Source: Burkholderiales bacterium (GTDB lineage: Bacteria > Pseudomonadota > Gammaproteobacteria > Burkholderiales > Burkholderiaceae_C). From it: a DNA stretch of 39,226 nucleotides. Each line of letters starts with the position of its first letter. The stretch's first letter is position 1. Shown here piece by piece: positions 11,135 through 19,118 of this stretch. The position numbers were made by a program, and so were the translations under genes. Location: the NCBI GenBank assembly GCA_030604135.1, contig JAUVWL010000030.1, forward strand, positions 1 to 39,226, written 5' to 3'. Under the pieces are notes generated by a model, which worked only from the letters and a program-made list of their open reading frames with translations, was not told the origin of the DNA and ran no database searches.

Positions 11135-12475
11135 ATGAAGCACATCGCGAAAACAATGGGAATCGTGGCGGCCGCGCTGGCCGCCAAGGCGGCGGGGGCG
11201 CAGGAGGTCGACACGGCCGAGGTGGCCAAGCTGGCCCTGACCACCGTGCACGAAGTGCAGTTTGCCCTGGACACGTTCTACTTCCTGATCTGTGGTGCCC
11301 TCGTCATGTGGATGGCCGCTGGCTTCTCCATGCTGGAGGCCGGTCTGGTGCGTGCCAAGAACACCACCGAGATCCTGACCAAGAACGTGGCGCTCTATGC
11401 CATCGCCTGCATCATGTACATGGTGTGCGGCTACGCCATCATGTACGGGGGTGGCATTTTCCTCTCGGGCATCATGGGCACCGGGCAGGAGGCAGGCTTT
11501 GTGTATGAAGCCGAAGACACCTACGCACCGGCCTCCGACTTCTTCTTCCAGGTGGTGTTTGTGGCCACCGCCATGTCCATCGTCTCCGGTGCCGTGGCCG
11601 AACGCATGAAGCTGTGGGCCTTCCTGGCCTTTGCAGTGGTCATGACCGGTTTCATCTACCCGATGCAGGGCGCCTGGACCTGGAACGACGAAGACGTCTT
11701 CGGCATGTTCAACCTCGGCGAGCTGGGCTTCAGCGACTTTGCCGGCTCCGGTATCGTTCACATGGCGGGTGCGGCGGCTGCACTGGCCGGTGTGCTCCTG
11801 CTGGGTGCCCGCAAAGGCAAGTACGGTCCCAACGGTGAAGTTCGTGCCATTCCCGGCGCCAACCTGCCGCTGGCGACGCTGGGCACCTTCATCCTGTGGA
11901 TGGGCTGGTTCGGCTTCAACGGCGGTTCCGTGCTCGCCACGGCCAGTGCCGACAGCGCCGCCAGTGTGGCCCTGGTGTTCCTGAACACCAACACCGCCGC
12001 TGCCGGTGGTGCCATCGGTGCCCTGCTGCTGTCGAAGATCATCTTCGGCAAGGCCGACCTGACCATGCTGCTCAACGGCGCCCTGGCCGGTCTGGTGTCC
12101 ATCACGGCGGGTCCGGACACCCCCACCCCCCTGCTGGCCACGCTGTTCGGCTTTGCCGGTGGTCTGCTGGTGGTGGTTTCCATCCTGGCGCTGGACAAGC
12201 TCAAGATCGACGATCCCGTCGGTGCCATCTCGGTGCACGGCACCTGTGGTCTGCTGGGCCTGTTGCTGGTGCCGCTGACCAACGAAGACTCGACCTTCAT
12301 TGGCCAGATCGTGGGCGCCATCACCATCTTCGTGTGGGTGTTCGTGGCCAGCCTGATCGTCTGGGGCATCCTGAAGGCGGTGATGGGCATCCGTGTCTCG
12401 GAAGAGCACGAGTACGAGGGGGTTGACCTGTCCGAGTGCGGTCAGGAAGCCTACCCTGAATTCACCACCAAGTGA
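11135..12475 (+). CDS. amtB: Ammonium transporter AmtB, first copy
   Basis: 446 residues, inner-membrane ammonium channel with eleven expected helices. The N-terminus is a cleavable-looking signal (MKHIAKTMGIVAAALAAKAA, then GAQ). Family marks are FSMLEAGLVRAKNTTEIL, the first pore histidine in GIVHMAGAAAALAG, GWFGFNGGSV, and the second pore histidine in GAISVHGTCGLLGLL. Together the two histidines make the twin-His pore. The C-terminal tail (RVSEEHEYEGVDLSECGQEAYPEF) is the conserved cytoplasmic arm that docks GlnK. SD AAAGGAGC precedes the ATG. The sequence differs enough from the second copy that it is not a recent tandem duplicate. Confidence 0.93.
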   Translation: MKHIAKTMGIVAAALAAKAAGAQEVDTAEVAKLALTTVHEVQFALDTFYFLICGALVMWMAAGFSMLEAGLVRAKNTTEILTKNVALYAIACIMYMVCGYAIMYGGGIFLSGIMGTGQEAGFVYEAEDTYAPASDFFFQVVFVATAMSIVSGAVAERMKLWAFLAFAVVMTGFIYPMQGAWTWNDEDVFGMFNLGELGFSDFAGSGIVHMAGAAAALAGVLLLGARKGKYGPNGEVRAIPGANLPLATLGTFILWMGWFGFNGGSVLATASADSAASVALVFLNTNTAAAGGAIGALLLSKIIFGKADLTMLLNGALAGLVSITAGPDTPTPLLATLFGFAGGLLVVVSILALDKLKIDDPVGAISVHGTCGLLGLLLVPLTNEDSTFIGQIVGAITIFVWVFVASLIVWGILKAVMGIRVSEEHEYEGVDLSECGQEAYPEFTTK

Positions 12476-12510
12476 GTCGGGCCGCGGCCTGCGGGCCGAC
12501 GGCTCAACAG

Positions 12511-12541
12511 GGCCGGTGCCAGCACGGTGCCGGCCTTTTTT
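12511..12541 (+). terminator. Intrinsic terminator/attenuator between the two amtB genes
   Basis: GGCCGG and CCGGCC arms, extended inward by four more pairs (two G-U), are followed directly by six T residues. It would end or reduce transcription after glnK-amtB1, so the second amtB would be read at a lower level or need its own promoter. Confidence 0.75.
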
Positions 12542-12596
12542 GTGGCACCGCAGACACCAGCCGACAGGCTGGGCGGTTTCTCAAGGAATCATTCAC

Positions 12597-13991
12597 ATGA
12601 AAAACTGGTTGATACGGATCTGCCTGGCCCTGGGCCTGGCGTTGGGAGGGGTCGGCGCCTGGGCGCAAGGCACCGAGGCAACGGTTGAAGCCGCTGCTGA
12701 AGCGGTGGTGGCCGTGGCGGCTGAAGCAGCCGAAGCCGCTGAAGCCGCTGAAGCCCCGCCCACCGTCGACAAGGGGGACGTGGCCTGGATGATGGTCGCC
12801 ACCATCCTGGTGGTGTTCATGGTGCTGCCCGGGCTGGCGCTGTTTTACGGTGGCCTGGTGCGCAGCAAGAACATGCTGTCGGTGCTGATGCAGGTGATGG
12901 TGGTGTTCTCGCTGATTGCCGTGCTGTGGGCCGTGTATGGCTACAGCCTGGCCTTTGGTGGCGAGGGGCTGATCATCGGCAACCTGGACAAGATGTTCCT
13001 CATGGGCGTCACCCCCGAATCGCTGGCCGAGACCTTCACCGACGGGGTGATGATTCCCGAGTACGTGTTCATCGCCTTCCAGGCGACGTTCGCCGGCATC
13101 ACCTGTGCCCTGATCGTCGGATCCTTCGCCGAGCGCATCAAGTTCGGTGCCGTGCTGCTGTTCTGCGCCCTTTGGTTCACTTTCAGCTACCTGCCGATCG
13201 CCCACATGGTCTGGGGAGCTGGCGGCTACCTGCTGGACAAGGGTGCGCTGGACTTTGCCGGTGGTACCGTGGTGCACATCAACGCGGCCATGGCCGGTCT
13301 GGTTGGCGCGTATGTCGTGGGCAAGCGCATCGGTTACGGCCGTGAAGCCATGGCCCCGCACAGCCTGACCCTGACCATGGTCGGTGCCTCGATGCTGTGG
13401 GTGGGCTGGTTCGGCTTCAATGCCGGCTCCAACCTGGAGGCCAACGCCTTCGTGGGCCTGCCCTTCATCAACACCCTGTTTGCCACGGCTGCTGCGGTGC
13501 TGGCGTGGTGCATTGGTGAAACCCTGAGCAAGGGCAAGGCCTCGATGCTGGGCGCCGCATCCGGTGCCGTGGCCGGTCTGGTGGCCATCACGCCGGCTTG
13601 CGGCTCTGTGGGCCCCATGGGTGGCATCGTGATCGGGCTGGTCTCGGGCTTCCTGTGCCTGTGGGGCGTGACCGGTCTGAAGAAGATGCTGGGCGCCGAC
13701 GACTCGCTGGACGTTTTCGGCGTGCACGGCATCGGCGGCATCGTGGGTGCCTTGCTGGTGGGGGTTTTCGGCGCACCCAGCCTGGGCGGCACCGGCGACG
13801 AGGACTTCGCCATCGCCAGCCAGCTGCTGATCCAGGCCGAGGGCGTGGTCATCACCATGGTCTGGTCCGGTGTGGTGGCGTTCATTGTTTACAAGATCGT
13901 CGACATGCTGATCGGCCTGCGGGTCACCGAAGAAGCCGAACGCGAAGGTCTGGACATCAGCTCGCACGGCGAGACGGCCTACAACCGCTGA
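12597..13991 (+). CDS. amtB: Ammonium transporter AmtB, second copy
   Basis: 464 residues. A signal peptide (ALGLALGGVGAWAQ) is followed by an unusual low-complexity Ala/Glu/Val segment (residues ~22-55, repeated EAAEAA), then a standard Amt core: GLALFYGGLVRSKNMLS, FAERIKFGAVLLF, AHMVWGAGGYL, the first pore histidine in TVVHINAAMAGLVGAYVVGK, GWFGFNAGS, ACGSVGPMGGI and the second pore histidine in DVFGVHGIGGIVGALLVG. The C-terminal arm (GLRVTEEAEREGLDISSHGE, then TAYNR) is the GlnK-docking tail. The Amt core is closer to E. coli AmtB than the first copy is. Start at 12597 follows AAGGAATC. A strong terminator follows. Confidence 0.94.
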   Translation: MKNWLIRICLALGLALGGVGAWAQGTEATVEAAAEAVVAVAAEAAEAAEAAEAPPTVDKGDVAWMMVATILVVFMVLPGLALFYGGLVRSKNMLSVLMQVMVVFSLIAVLWAVYGYSLAFGGEGLIIGNLDKMFLMGVTPESLAETFTDGVMIPEYVFIAFQATFAGITCALIVGSFAERIKFGAVLLFCALWFTFSYLPIAHMVWGAGGYLLDKGALDFAGGTVVHINAAMAGLVGAYVVGKRIGYGREAMAPHSLTLTMVGASMLWVGWFGFNAGSNLEANAFVGLPFINTLFATAAAVLAWCIGETLSKGKASMLGAASGAVAGLVAITPACGSVGPMGGIVIGLVSGFLCLWGVTGLKKMLGADDSLDVFGVHGIGGIVGALLVGVFGAPSLGGTGDEDFAIASQLLIQAEGVVITMVWSGVVAFIVYKIVDMLIGLRVTEEAEREGLDISSHGETAYNR

Positions 13992-14039
13992 TCGTTTGAA
14001 AGGGTCGGCTCTTGCCGATCCGGTGGTCAGGCACCACAA

Positions 14040-14069
14040 CGCCCGCCCCCTGACGGGGCGGGCGTTTTT
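14040..14069 (+). terminator. Intrinsic terminator after the glnK-amtB-amtB block
   Basis: CGCCCGCCCC and GGGGCGGGCG form a perfect ten-pair stem around the loop CTGA, followed by five T residues. It separates the nitrogen block from glcE. Confidence 0.9.
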
Positions 14070-14097
14070 CATGGCGAGTGTCCGCAGGGCCGCGGCA

Positions 14098-14117
14098 TTT
14101 GCACCCGTCCGTGCAAA
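14098..14117. promoter_or_regulatory. Inverted repeat upstream of glcE, possible operator
   Basis: TTTGCAC and GTGCAAA form a perfect 7-6-7 inverted repeat 45 bases before glcE and 30 bases after the terminator. It resembles an NtrC site but the GCAC-GTGC spacing is one base shorter than consensus. A dedicated repressor site for the glycolate genes is an alternative. Confidence 0.4.
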
Positions 14118-14161
14118 AAATTCAACGCCGAGGGCGGGCCGGGTCGCTACCATGGCGGCCT

Positions 14162-15292
14162 ATGTCCGAGCATTCCCTTCCCGCGCCTCTGCAGTCCCTG
14201 ATTGATCGCATCCGTGCCGCTGCGGCCGATGGCGAGACACTGCGCATCACCGGGGGTGGCACCAAGGCCTTTCTGGACGAAGTGCCTGGGCTCACTCCCT
14301 TGCAGACGGCCGAGTGGCGCGGCATCGTGGCCCACGAACCCACCGAGCTGGTCATCACCGCCCGTGCCGGCACGCCGCTGACCGAACTGGAAGCGGTGTT
14401 GTCCGAGGCCGGCCAGTGCCTGCCCTTCGAGCCACCCCATTTCGGCCCCGGGGCCACGGTCGGCGGCATGGTGGCGGCCGGTCTGGCCGGTCCGGCGCGC
14501 GCCACCGCCGGCAGTGTGCGCGACTATGTGCTGGGTGTGCAGCTCATCAATGGCCAGGGCGAGCTGCTGACATTTGGCGGTCAGGTCATGAAGAACGTGG
14601 CCGGCTACGACATCAGCCGCCTGATGGCGGGCAGCCGTGGCCAGCTCGGCGTGATCGCCGAGGTCAGCCTCAAGGTGCTGCCGGTGGCGCCGGCCGAGGC
14701 CACCCTGGTGTTCCGGCTGGGCCAGCACGAAGCGCTGGAACAGCTGCACCGCTGGGGCGGGCAGCCCCTGCCGCTCAACGCGTCCTGCTGGGTACGCGAC
14801 GACACCGCGCCCGACCAACCCGAACTGCTTTTCGTGCGCCTGCGTGGGGCGGTGGCGGCGGTGGAAGCGGCCTGTGAACGCATGCTGCGCGAACTGCCGG
14901 GCGGCCAGCGCATGGACAACGCCCAGGCCGGACCCGACTGGGTGGCCTGCCGCGAACAGGTGCTGCCGTTTTTCGAGGCGCCCGGGCCGGATCTGGGCCT
15001 CTGGCGCCTGTCGGTGCCACAGACGGCGCCGGTGCTGGACCTGCCCTGGCCGCAGCTGGTCGAGTGGCAGGGCGCGCAGCGCTGGCTCTGGGCGCCGGTG
15101 ACCGAGTCCGCCCGCATCCGCGCGGCCGCCGCGTCCGTCCAGGGCCATGCGGGCCTGTTCCGCGCGCCGGCCACCGGTGCCGGTGGGGCGGCCCGCTTCG
15201 ACGCCGAATCGGCGACCATCCAGACCATCTCCCAGCGGCTGCGTGCCGCGTTCGACCCCAATGGGGTCTTTGCCTTCAATGCGAAGGCCTGA
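14162..15292 (+). CDS. glcE: Glycolate oxidase FAD-binding subunit GlcE
   Basis: 376 residues. GlcE is the truncated flavoprotein partner in GlcDEF, which oxidises glycolate to glyoxylate at the membrane. The FAD-binding PCMH domain is clear: LRITGGGTKAFLD, VAHEPTELVITARAGTPLTEL, FEPPHFGPGATVGGMVAAGL, GSVRDYVLGVQLINGQGELL, FGGQVMKNVAGYDISRLMAG and LGVIAEVSLKVLP. The C-terminal end (QRLRAAFDPNGVFAFNA) is typical of the family. Start at 14162 (MSEHSLPAPLQ) fits family length; the SD is weak. glcF follows after six bases. glcD is not upstream, where the amtB terminator lies. Confidence 0.92.
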   Translation: MSEHSLPAPLQSLIDRIRAAAADGETLRITGGGTKAFLDEVPGLTPLQTAEWRGIVAHEPTELVITARAGTPLTELEAVLSEAGQCLPFEPPHFGPGATVGGMVAAGLAGPARATAGSVRDYVLGVQLINGQGELLTFGGQVMKNVAGYDISRLMAGSRGQLGVIAEVSLKVLPVAPAEATLVFRLGQHEALEQLHRWGGQPLPLNASCWVRDDTAPDQPELLFVRLRGAVAAVEAACERMLRELPGGQRMDNAQAGPDWVACREQVLPFFEAPGPDLGLWRLSVPQTAPVLDLPWPQLVEWQGAQRWLWAPVTESARIRAAAASVQGHAGLFRAPATGAGGAARFDAESATIQTISQRLRAAFDPNGVFAFNAKA

Positions 15293-15298
15293 GCCCCC

Positions 15299-16537
15299 AT
15301 GCAGACCCACCTCGCCCCCGAATTCCGAGGCACACCCGACGGCCAGGCCGCCGAGGCCATCCTGCGCAAGTGTGTGCACTGCGGCTTCTGTACCGCCACC
15401 TGCCCGACCTACCAGCTGCTGGGCGACGAGCTCGACGGTCCGCGCGGACGCATCTACCTGATGAAGCAGGTGCTCGAAGGCGCCGAACCCACGCGCAAGA
15501 CCCAGCTGCACCTGGACCGGTGCCTGACTTGCCGCAACTGCGAGAGCACCTGCCCCAGCGGGGTGGACTATGGACACCTGGTCGACATCGGCCGCAAGAT
15601 CGTCGATGCCAAGGTGCCCCGTCCGGCCGCCGAGAAGGCGGTGCGCTGGCTGCTCAAGGAGGGCCTGACCTCGCCCGCCTTCGGTCCGGCCATGAAGCTG
15701 GGCCAGCTGGTGCGCGGCCTGATGCCCGAGACGCTGAAGAACAAGGTGCCGGCGAAGCAGGACGCCGGTCGCTGGCCGACCGCCACGCGCGCGCGCCAGG
15801 TGCTGATGCTGGCCGGCTGCGTGCAACCGGCCATGATGCCCAACATCAACACCGCCACCGCGCGCGTGCTGGATGCCGCCGGCATCCAGACCGTGGTTGC
15901 GCCCGAGGCCGGCTGTTGCGGGGCCGTCAAGTTCCACCTGAACGACCAGGACGGAGGCAAGGCCCAGATGCGGGCCAACATCGACGCCTGGTGGCCGCAC
16001 GTCGAGCGGGGGGTCGAAGCGATCGTGATGAACGCCTCGGGCTGTGGCGTCACGGTCAAGGAATACGGTCACATCCTGGCCGACGACCCGGCCTACGCCG
16101 CCCGGGCGGCGCGCATCAGCGAGTTGACCCGGGACCTGAGCGAACTTCTGCCTGCGCTGGTGCCAGCGCTGCGGCCCAGGCTGACGCGTCAGCCGGACGC
16201 CAGGCAGGTGGTGGCCTTTCACCCGCCCTGCACTTTGCAGCACGGCCAGAAACTCAAGGGGGGTGTCGAGACCCAGCTGGCCGCGCTGGGCCTGACCGTG
16301 ATGGTGGCGCGCAACGAGTCGCACCTGTGCTGTGGCTCGGCCGGCACCTACTCGGTGCTCAACCCCAAACTCGCCTACCAGCTGCGCGACCGCAAGCTCG
16401 ATCACCTGGGTGAGCTGAAGCCGGACGTCATCACCAGCGCCAACATCGGCTGCATCACCCACCTGCAAAGCGGCACCAGGACGCCGGTGCGGCACTGGAT
16501 CGAGTTGCTGGACGAGTTGCTGAACCCGACGCAATAA
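15299..16537 (+). CDS. glcF: Glycolate oxidase iron-sulfur subunit GlcF
   Basis: 412 residues, full length. Two 4Fe-4S binding motifs are intact: CVHCGFCTATCPTY near residue 25 and CLTCRNCESTCPSGVDYG near residue 75. Two CCG domains follow (AGCVQPAMMP with PEAGCCGAVKFHLND; FHPPCTLQH with HLCCGSAGTYSVL). It passes electrons from the GlcD/GlcE flavins toward the quinone pool. It starts six bases after glcE and probably shares its transcript. Confidence 0.95.
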   Translation: MQTHLAPEFRGTPDGQAAEAILRKCVHCGFCTATCPTYQLLGDELDGPRGRIYLMKQVLEGAEPTRKTQLHLDRCLTCRNCESTCPSGVDYGHLVDIGRKIVDAKVPRPAAEKAVRWLLKEGLTSPAFGPAMKLGQLVRGLMPETLKNKVPAKQDAGRWPTATRARQVLMLAGCVQPAMMPNINTATARVLDAAGIQTVVAPEAGCCGAVKFHLNDQDGGKAQMRANIDAWWPHVERGVEAIVMNASGCGVTVKEYGHILADDPAYAARAARISELTRDLSELLPALVPALRPRLTRQPDARQVVAFHPPCTLQHGQKLKGGVETQLAALGLTVMVARNESHLCCGSAGTYSVLNPKLAYQLRDRKLDHLGELKPDVITSANIGCITHLQSGTRTPVRHWIELLDELLNPTQ

Positions 16538-16544
16538 AGGGGTG

Positions 16545-16580
16545 AAGCCTTGTTGGCAGCAGCTGCACAGAGGCTTTTTT
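16545..16580 (+). terminator. Intrinsic terminator after glcF
   Basis: AAGCCT (16545-16550) pairs with AGGCTT (16571-16576), extended inside by TGT/ACA past one bulged G, and ends in a run of six T residues. It closes the glcEF transcript. Confidence 0.75.
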
Positions 16581-16668
16581 CAAGCCAGAACATCGCGGAA
16601 CCGGCTTTGCCGGGCCGCAGATGTCGCCCCCTGGGGGGTGACTGCCGAAGGCGGGCGCGGGGGGAACC

Positions 16669-17511
16669 TTGATCGGTGCCCTGGCCACCTTGCTCGTGTT
16701 CCAGCTGCTGGGCGAGGCGCTGGTTCGCACGCTGGGTCTGCCGGTGCCCGGACCCGTGCTGGGGCTGGCCCTGCTGCTGCCCCTGCTGGCCTGGCGACCT
16801 GCGGTGCTGACCATGGTCCGTCCCACGGCGCAGGCCTTGCTGCAGCACCTGTCGCTGCTGTTTGTGCCGGCCGGTGTCGGTGTGATGCTGCACCTCAATC
16901 GCATCGGTGAAGAGGCGTTGGCCATCGCGGTGCTGGGCCTGGGCCTGCTGTTGTGGGCCACGGGCACGCCCTACGCCACCTATTTCGAGGGCGCTCAGTT
17001 CGTGCACTTTCTGCTCGGGCCGGCCACGTTGGCGCTGGCGGTGCCGCTGCTGGAGCAGTTGCCCCGTCTCAAACGCCTGTGGCTGCCCTTGATGGGCGCC
17101 CTGGTCGCTGGCACGCTGGCGGCCACGGTCAGTGCCATCGGTATCGGCTGGCTGCTCGGCGCGTCCAGGGCCACGCTGGCCTCGCTGGCGCCCAAGTCGG
17201 TCACCACGCCGGTGGCCATGGGCATCGCCGAGCAGATCGGTGGCCTGCCTTCGCTGACCGCGGTGCTGGTGGTGAGCACCGGCATCCTGGGCGCGGCCAC
17301 CGCTCGGTACCTGTTTGACGCGCTGCGCATCACCGACCCGGCGGTGCGCGGCTTTGCGTTGGGCACGGCGGCACACGGCATCGGAACCGCGCGCGCGTTT
17401 CAGGTCAGTGAAGAGATGGGGGCCTTTGCCGGGCTGGCCATGGGCCTGTCGGCTCTGTTCAGTGCCGTGGCCCTGCCGGTGCTGGCCGGTGCCTTGTTGC
17501 GCTGGCTCTGA
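16669..17511 (+). CDS. LrgA-LrgB (CidA-CidB type) fusion membrane protein
   Basis: 280 residues. Residues 1-~80 are LrgA/CidA-like, holin-type sequence (LLVFQLLGEALVRTLGLPVP, GPVLGLALLL, LQHLSLLFVPAGVGVMLHL). From about residue 85 it is LrgB (GTPYATYFEGAQFVHFLLGP, PKSVTTPVAMGIAEQIGG, GILGAA, GTAAHGIGTARAF). The two are normally separate adjacent genes. Here LrgA lacks its last helix and LrgB lacks about 30-40 N-terminal residues, as if an in-frame deletion joined them. The LrgAB/CidAB family is linked to murein hydrolase control, overflow-metabolite export and, in plants, glycolate/glycerate transport (PLGG1), notable beside glcEF. Start is TTG at 16669 with GGGGGGAACC upstream; an in-frame stop at 16639 excludes longer forms. 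Confidence 0.85.
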   Translation: MIGALATLLVFQLLGEALVRTLGLPVPGPVLGLALLLPLLAWRPAVLTMVRPTAQALLQHLSLLFVPAGVGVMLHLNRIGEEALAIAVLGLGLLLWATGTPYATYFEGAQFVHFLLGPATLALAVPLLEQLPRLKRLWLPLMGALVAGTLAATVSAIGIGWLLGASRATLASLAPKSVTTPVAMGIAEQIGGLPSLTAVLVVSTGILGAATARYLFDALRITDPAVRGFALGTAAHGIGTARAFQVSEEMGAFAGLAMGLSALFSAVALPVLAGALLRWL

Positions 17512-17517
17512 TTCGGA

Positions 17518-19056
17518 TCAGTGCACGGGTTCCGGTGTGACCGCCCAGTGCTGGCACACACGCCCGGCCGCATCCACGCTTTCGAGCCGGACGGTGAAAC
17601 CCCACAAGCGGGCGACATGGCGCACGATCTCGGGCGCGCTGTCGCCCAGCGGCCGGTTGTTGTGGCGCTGGTGGCGCAGGGTCAGTGAGCGGTCACCGCG
17701 CAGGTTGACGTTCCAGACCTGCACATTGGGCTCGCGTGCACCCAGGTCGTACTGGCGGGCCAGGTTTTCGCGCAGGCGCCGGTAGCCGTCTTCGTCGTGG
17801 ATGGCGCTGACCACCAGGTCGGAGGCCTGTTCGTCGTCGCGGATGGCGAACATGCGGAAGTCGCGCATCAGCTTGGGGCTGAGGTACTGGCCGATGAAGC
17901 TCTCGTCCTTGTAGTTGCGCATGGCATGGTCCAGCGCCGGCAGCCAGGGTGTGCCGGCCAGATCGGGGAACCATTGTCGGTCTTCGTCGGTTGGCTGCTC
18001 GCAGATGCGCCGGATGTCGGTGTACATGGCAAAGCCCAGAGCGTAGGGGTTGAAGCCCCGATAGCCTCGCTGCCCGACCTGCGGCTGGTAGATCACGTTG
18101 GTGTGCGAGGCCAGGCACTCCAGCATCAGGCCGTCGTGCAGGAAGCCGTTGTCGTACATCTCGTTGAGCAGCCGGTGGTGCCAGAAAGTGGCCCAGCCCT
18201 CGTTCATCACCTGGCTCTGACGCTGCGGATAGAAGTACTGGGCGATTTTGCGCACGATGCGCACGATCTCACGCTGCCAGGGTTCGAGCAGCGGCGCGTT
18301 TTTCTCGATGAAGTAAAGCAGGTTCTCTTCGGGTTCGAGCGGGAAGCGTTTGCTGGCCTGGGGTCCATCTGCCGTGTCGGCTTTCTTCGGCAGCGTGCGC
18401 CAGAGGTCGTTCACCTGCTGCTGGGCATAGGCCTCGCGGTCCTTGCGGGCGGCCAGCTCGTCGGCCAGGCTCTTCTTGCTGGGCCGGCGGTAGCGGTCGA
18501 CACCGTGGTTCTGCAGCGCGTGGCAGGAGTCCAGGAACAGCTCCACCGTCTCGATGCCGTGGCGCTCCTCGCACTCGCTGATGTAGTTGCGGGCATACAC
18601 CAGGTAGTCGATGATGGACGACGCATCGGTCCACATGCGGAACAGGTAGTTGCCCTTGAAGAAGCTGTTGTGGCCGTAGGCGGCGTGGGCAATCACCAGC
18701 GCCTGCATGGCCATCGTGTTCTCCTCCATCAGGTAGCTGATGCAGGGGTTGCTGTTGATGACGATTTCGTAGGCCAGGCCCATGTGGCCGCGCTTGTAGT
18801 TCTTCTCGGTGGCGATGAATTCCTTGCCGAAGCTCCAGTGGCGGTAGTTCACCGGCATGCCCACGCTGGCGTAGGCGTCCATCATCTGCTCGGCGGTGAT
18901 GACCTCCAGCTGGTTGGGGTAGGTGTCCAGGCCAAAGCGCTGCGCCGTCGCGCGGATCACCTCGTGGTATTGCTCGATCAGCTCGAACGACCAGTCGCTC
19001 GGGTTGGGCAGCGGCTGCGCCGGCCGGGGCAGGAGGGGCAGGGGCTGGGGATTCAT
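17518..19056 (-). CDS. SpoVR family protein (YcgB-like)
   Basis: 512 residues, closely matching E. coli YcgB throughout: SDWSFELIEQYHEVI, NQLEVITAEQMMDAYASVGM, HWSFGKEFIATEKNYKRG, INSNPCISYLMEENTMAMQ, HAAYGHNSFFKGNYLFRMWT, QVMNEGWATFWHH and VQVWNVNLRGDRSLTLRH. The His- and Glu-containing motifs (HAAYGH, NEGWATFWH) look like a possible metal site. Biochemical role unknown; in enterics and pseudomonads spoVR is co-regulated with yeaH and yeaG/prkA in starvation stress. Start at 19056 is supported by the SD CGGAGGACAG and by alignment; an ATG at 19122 overlapping the yeaH stop is possible. It ends six bases from the converging lrgAB fusion. Confidence 0.93.
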   Translation of the reverse strand: MNPQPLPLLPRPAQPLPNPSDWSFELIEQYHEVIRATAQRFGLDTYPNQLEVITAEQMMDAYASVGMPVNYRHWSFGKEFIATEKNYKRGHMGLAYEIVINSNPCISYLMEENTMAMQALVIAHAAYGHNSFFKGNYLFRMWTDASSIIDYLVYARNYISECEERHGIETVELFLDSCHALQNHGVDRYRRPSKKSLADELAARKDREAYAQQQVNDLWRTLPKKADTADGPQASKRFPLEPEENLLYFIEKNAPLLEPWQREIVRIVRKIAQYFYPQRQSQVMNEGWATFWHHRLLNEMYDNGFLHDGLMLECLASHTNVIYQPQVGQRGYRGFNPYALGFAMYTDIRRICEQPTDEDRQWFPDLAGTPWLPALDHAMRNYKDESFIGQYLSPKLMRDFRMFAIRDDEQASDLVVSAIHDEDGYRRLRENLARQYDLGAREPNVQVWNVNLRGDRSLTLRHQRHNNRPLGDSAPEIVRHVARLWGFTVRLESVDAAGRVCQHWAVTPEPVH

Positions 19057-19118
19057 GGCACTGTCCTCCGTGTGGCGCACTGCTCGACCGAGCATCCTGG
19101 GAGCGGCGCCGGCGGCGC

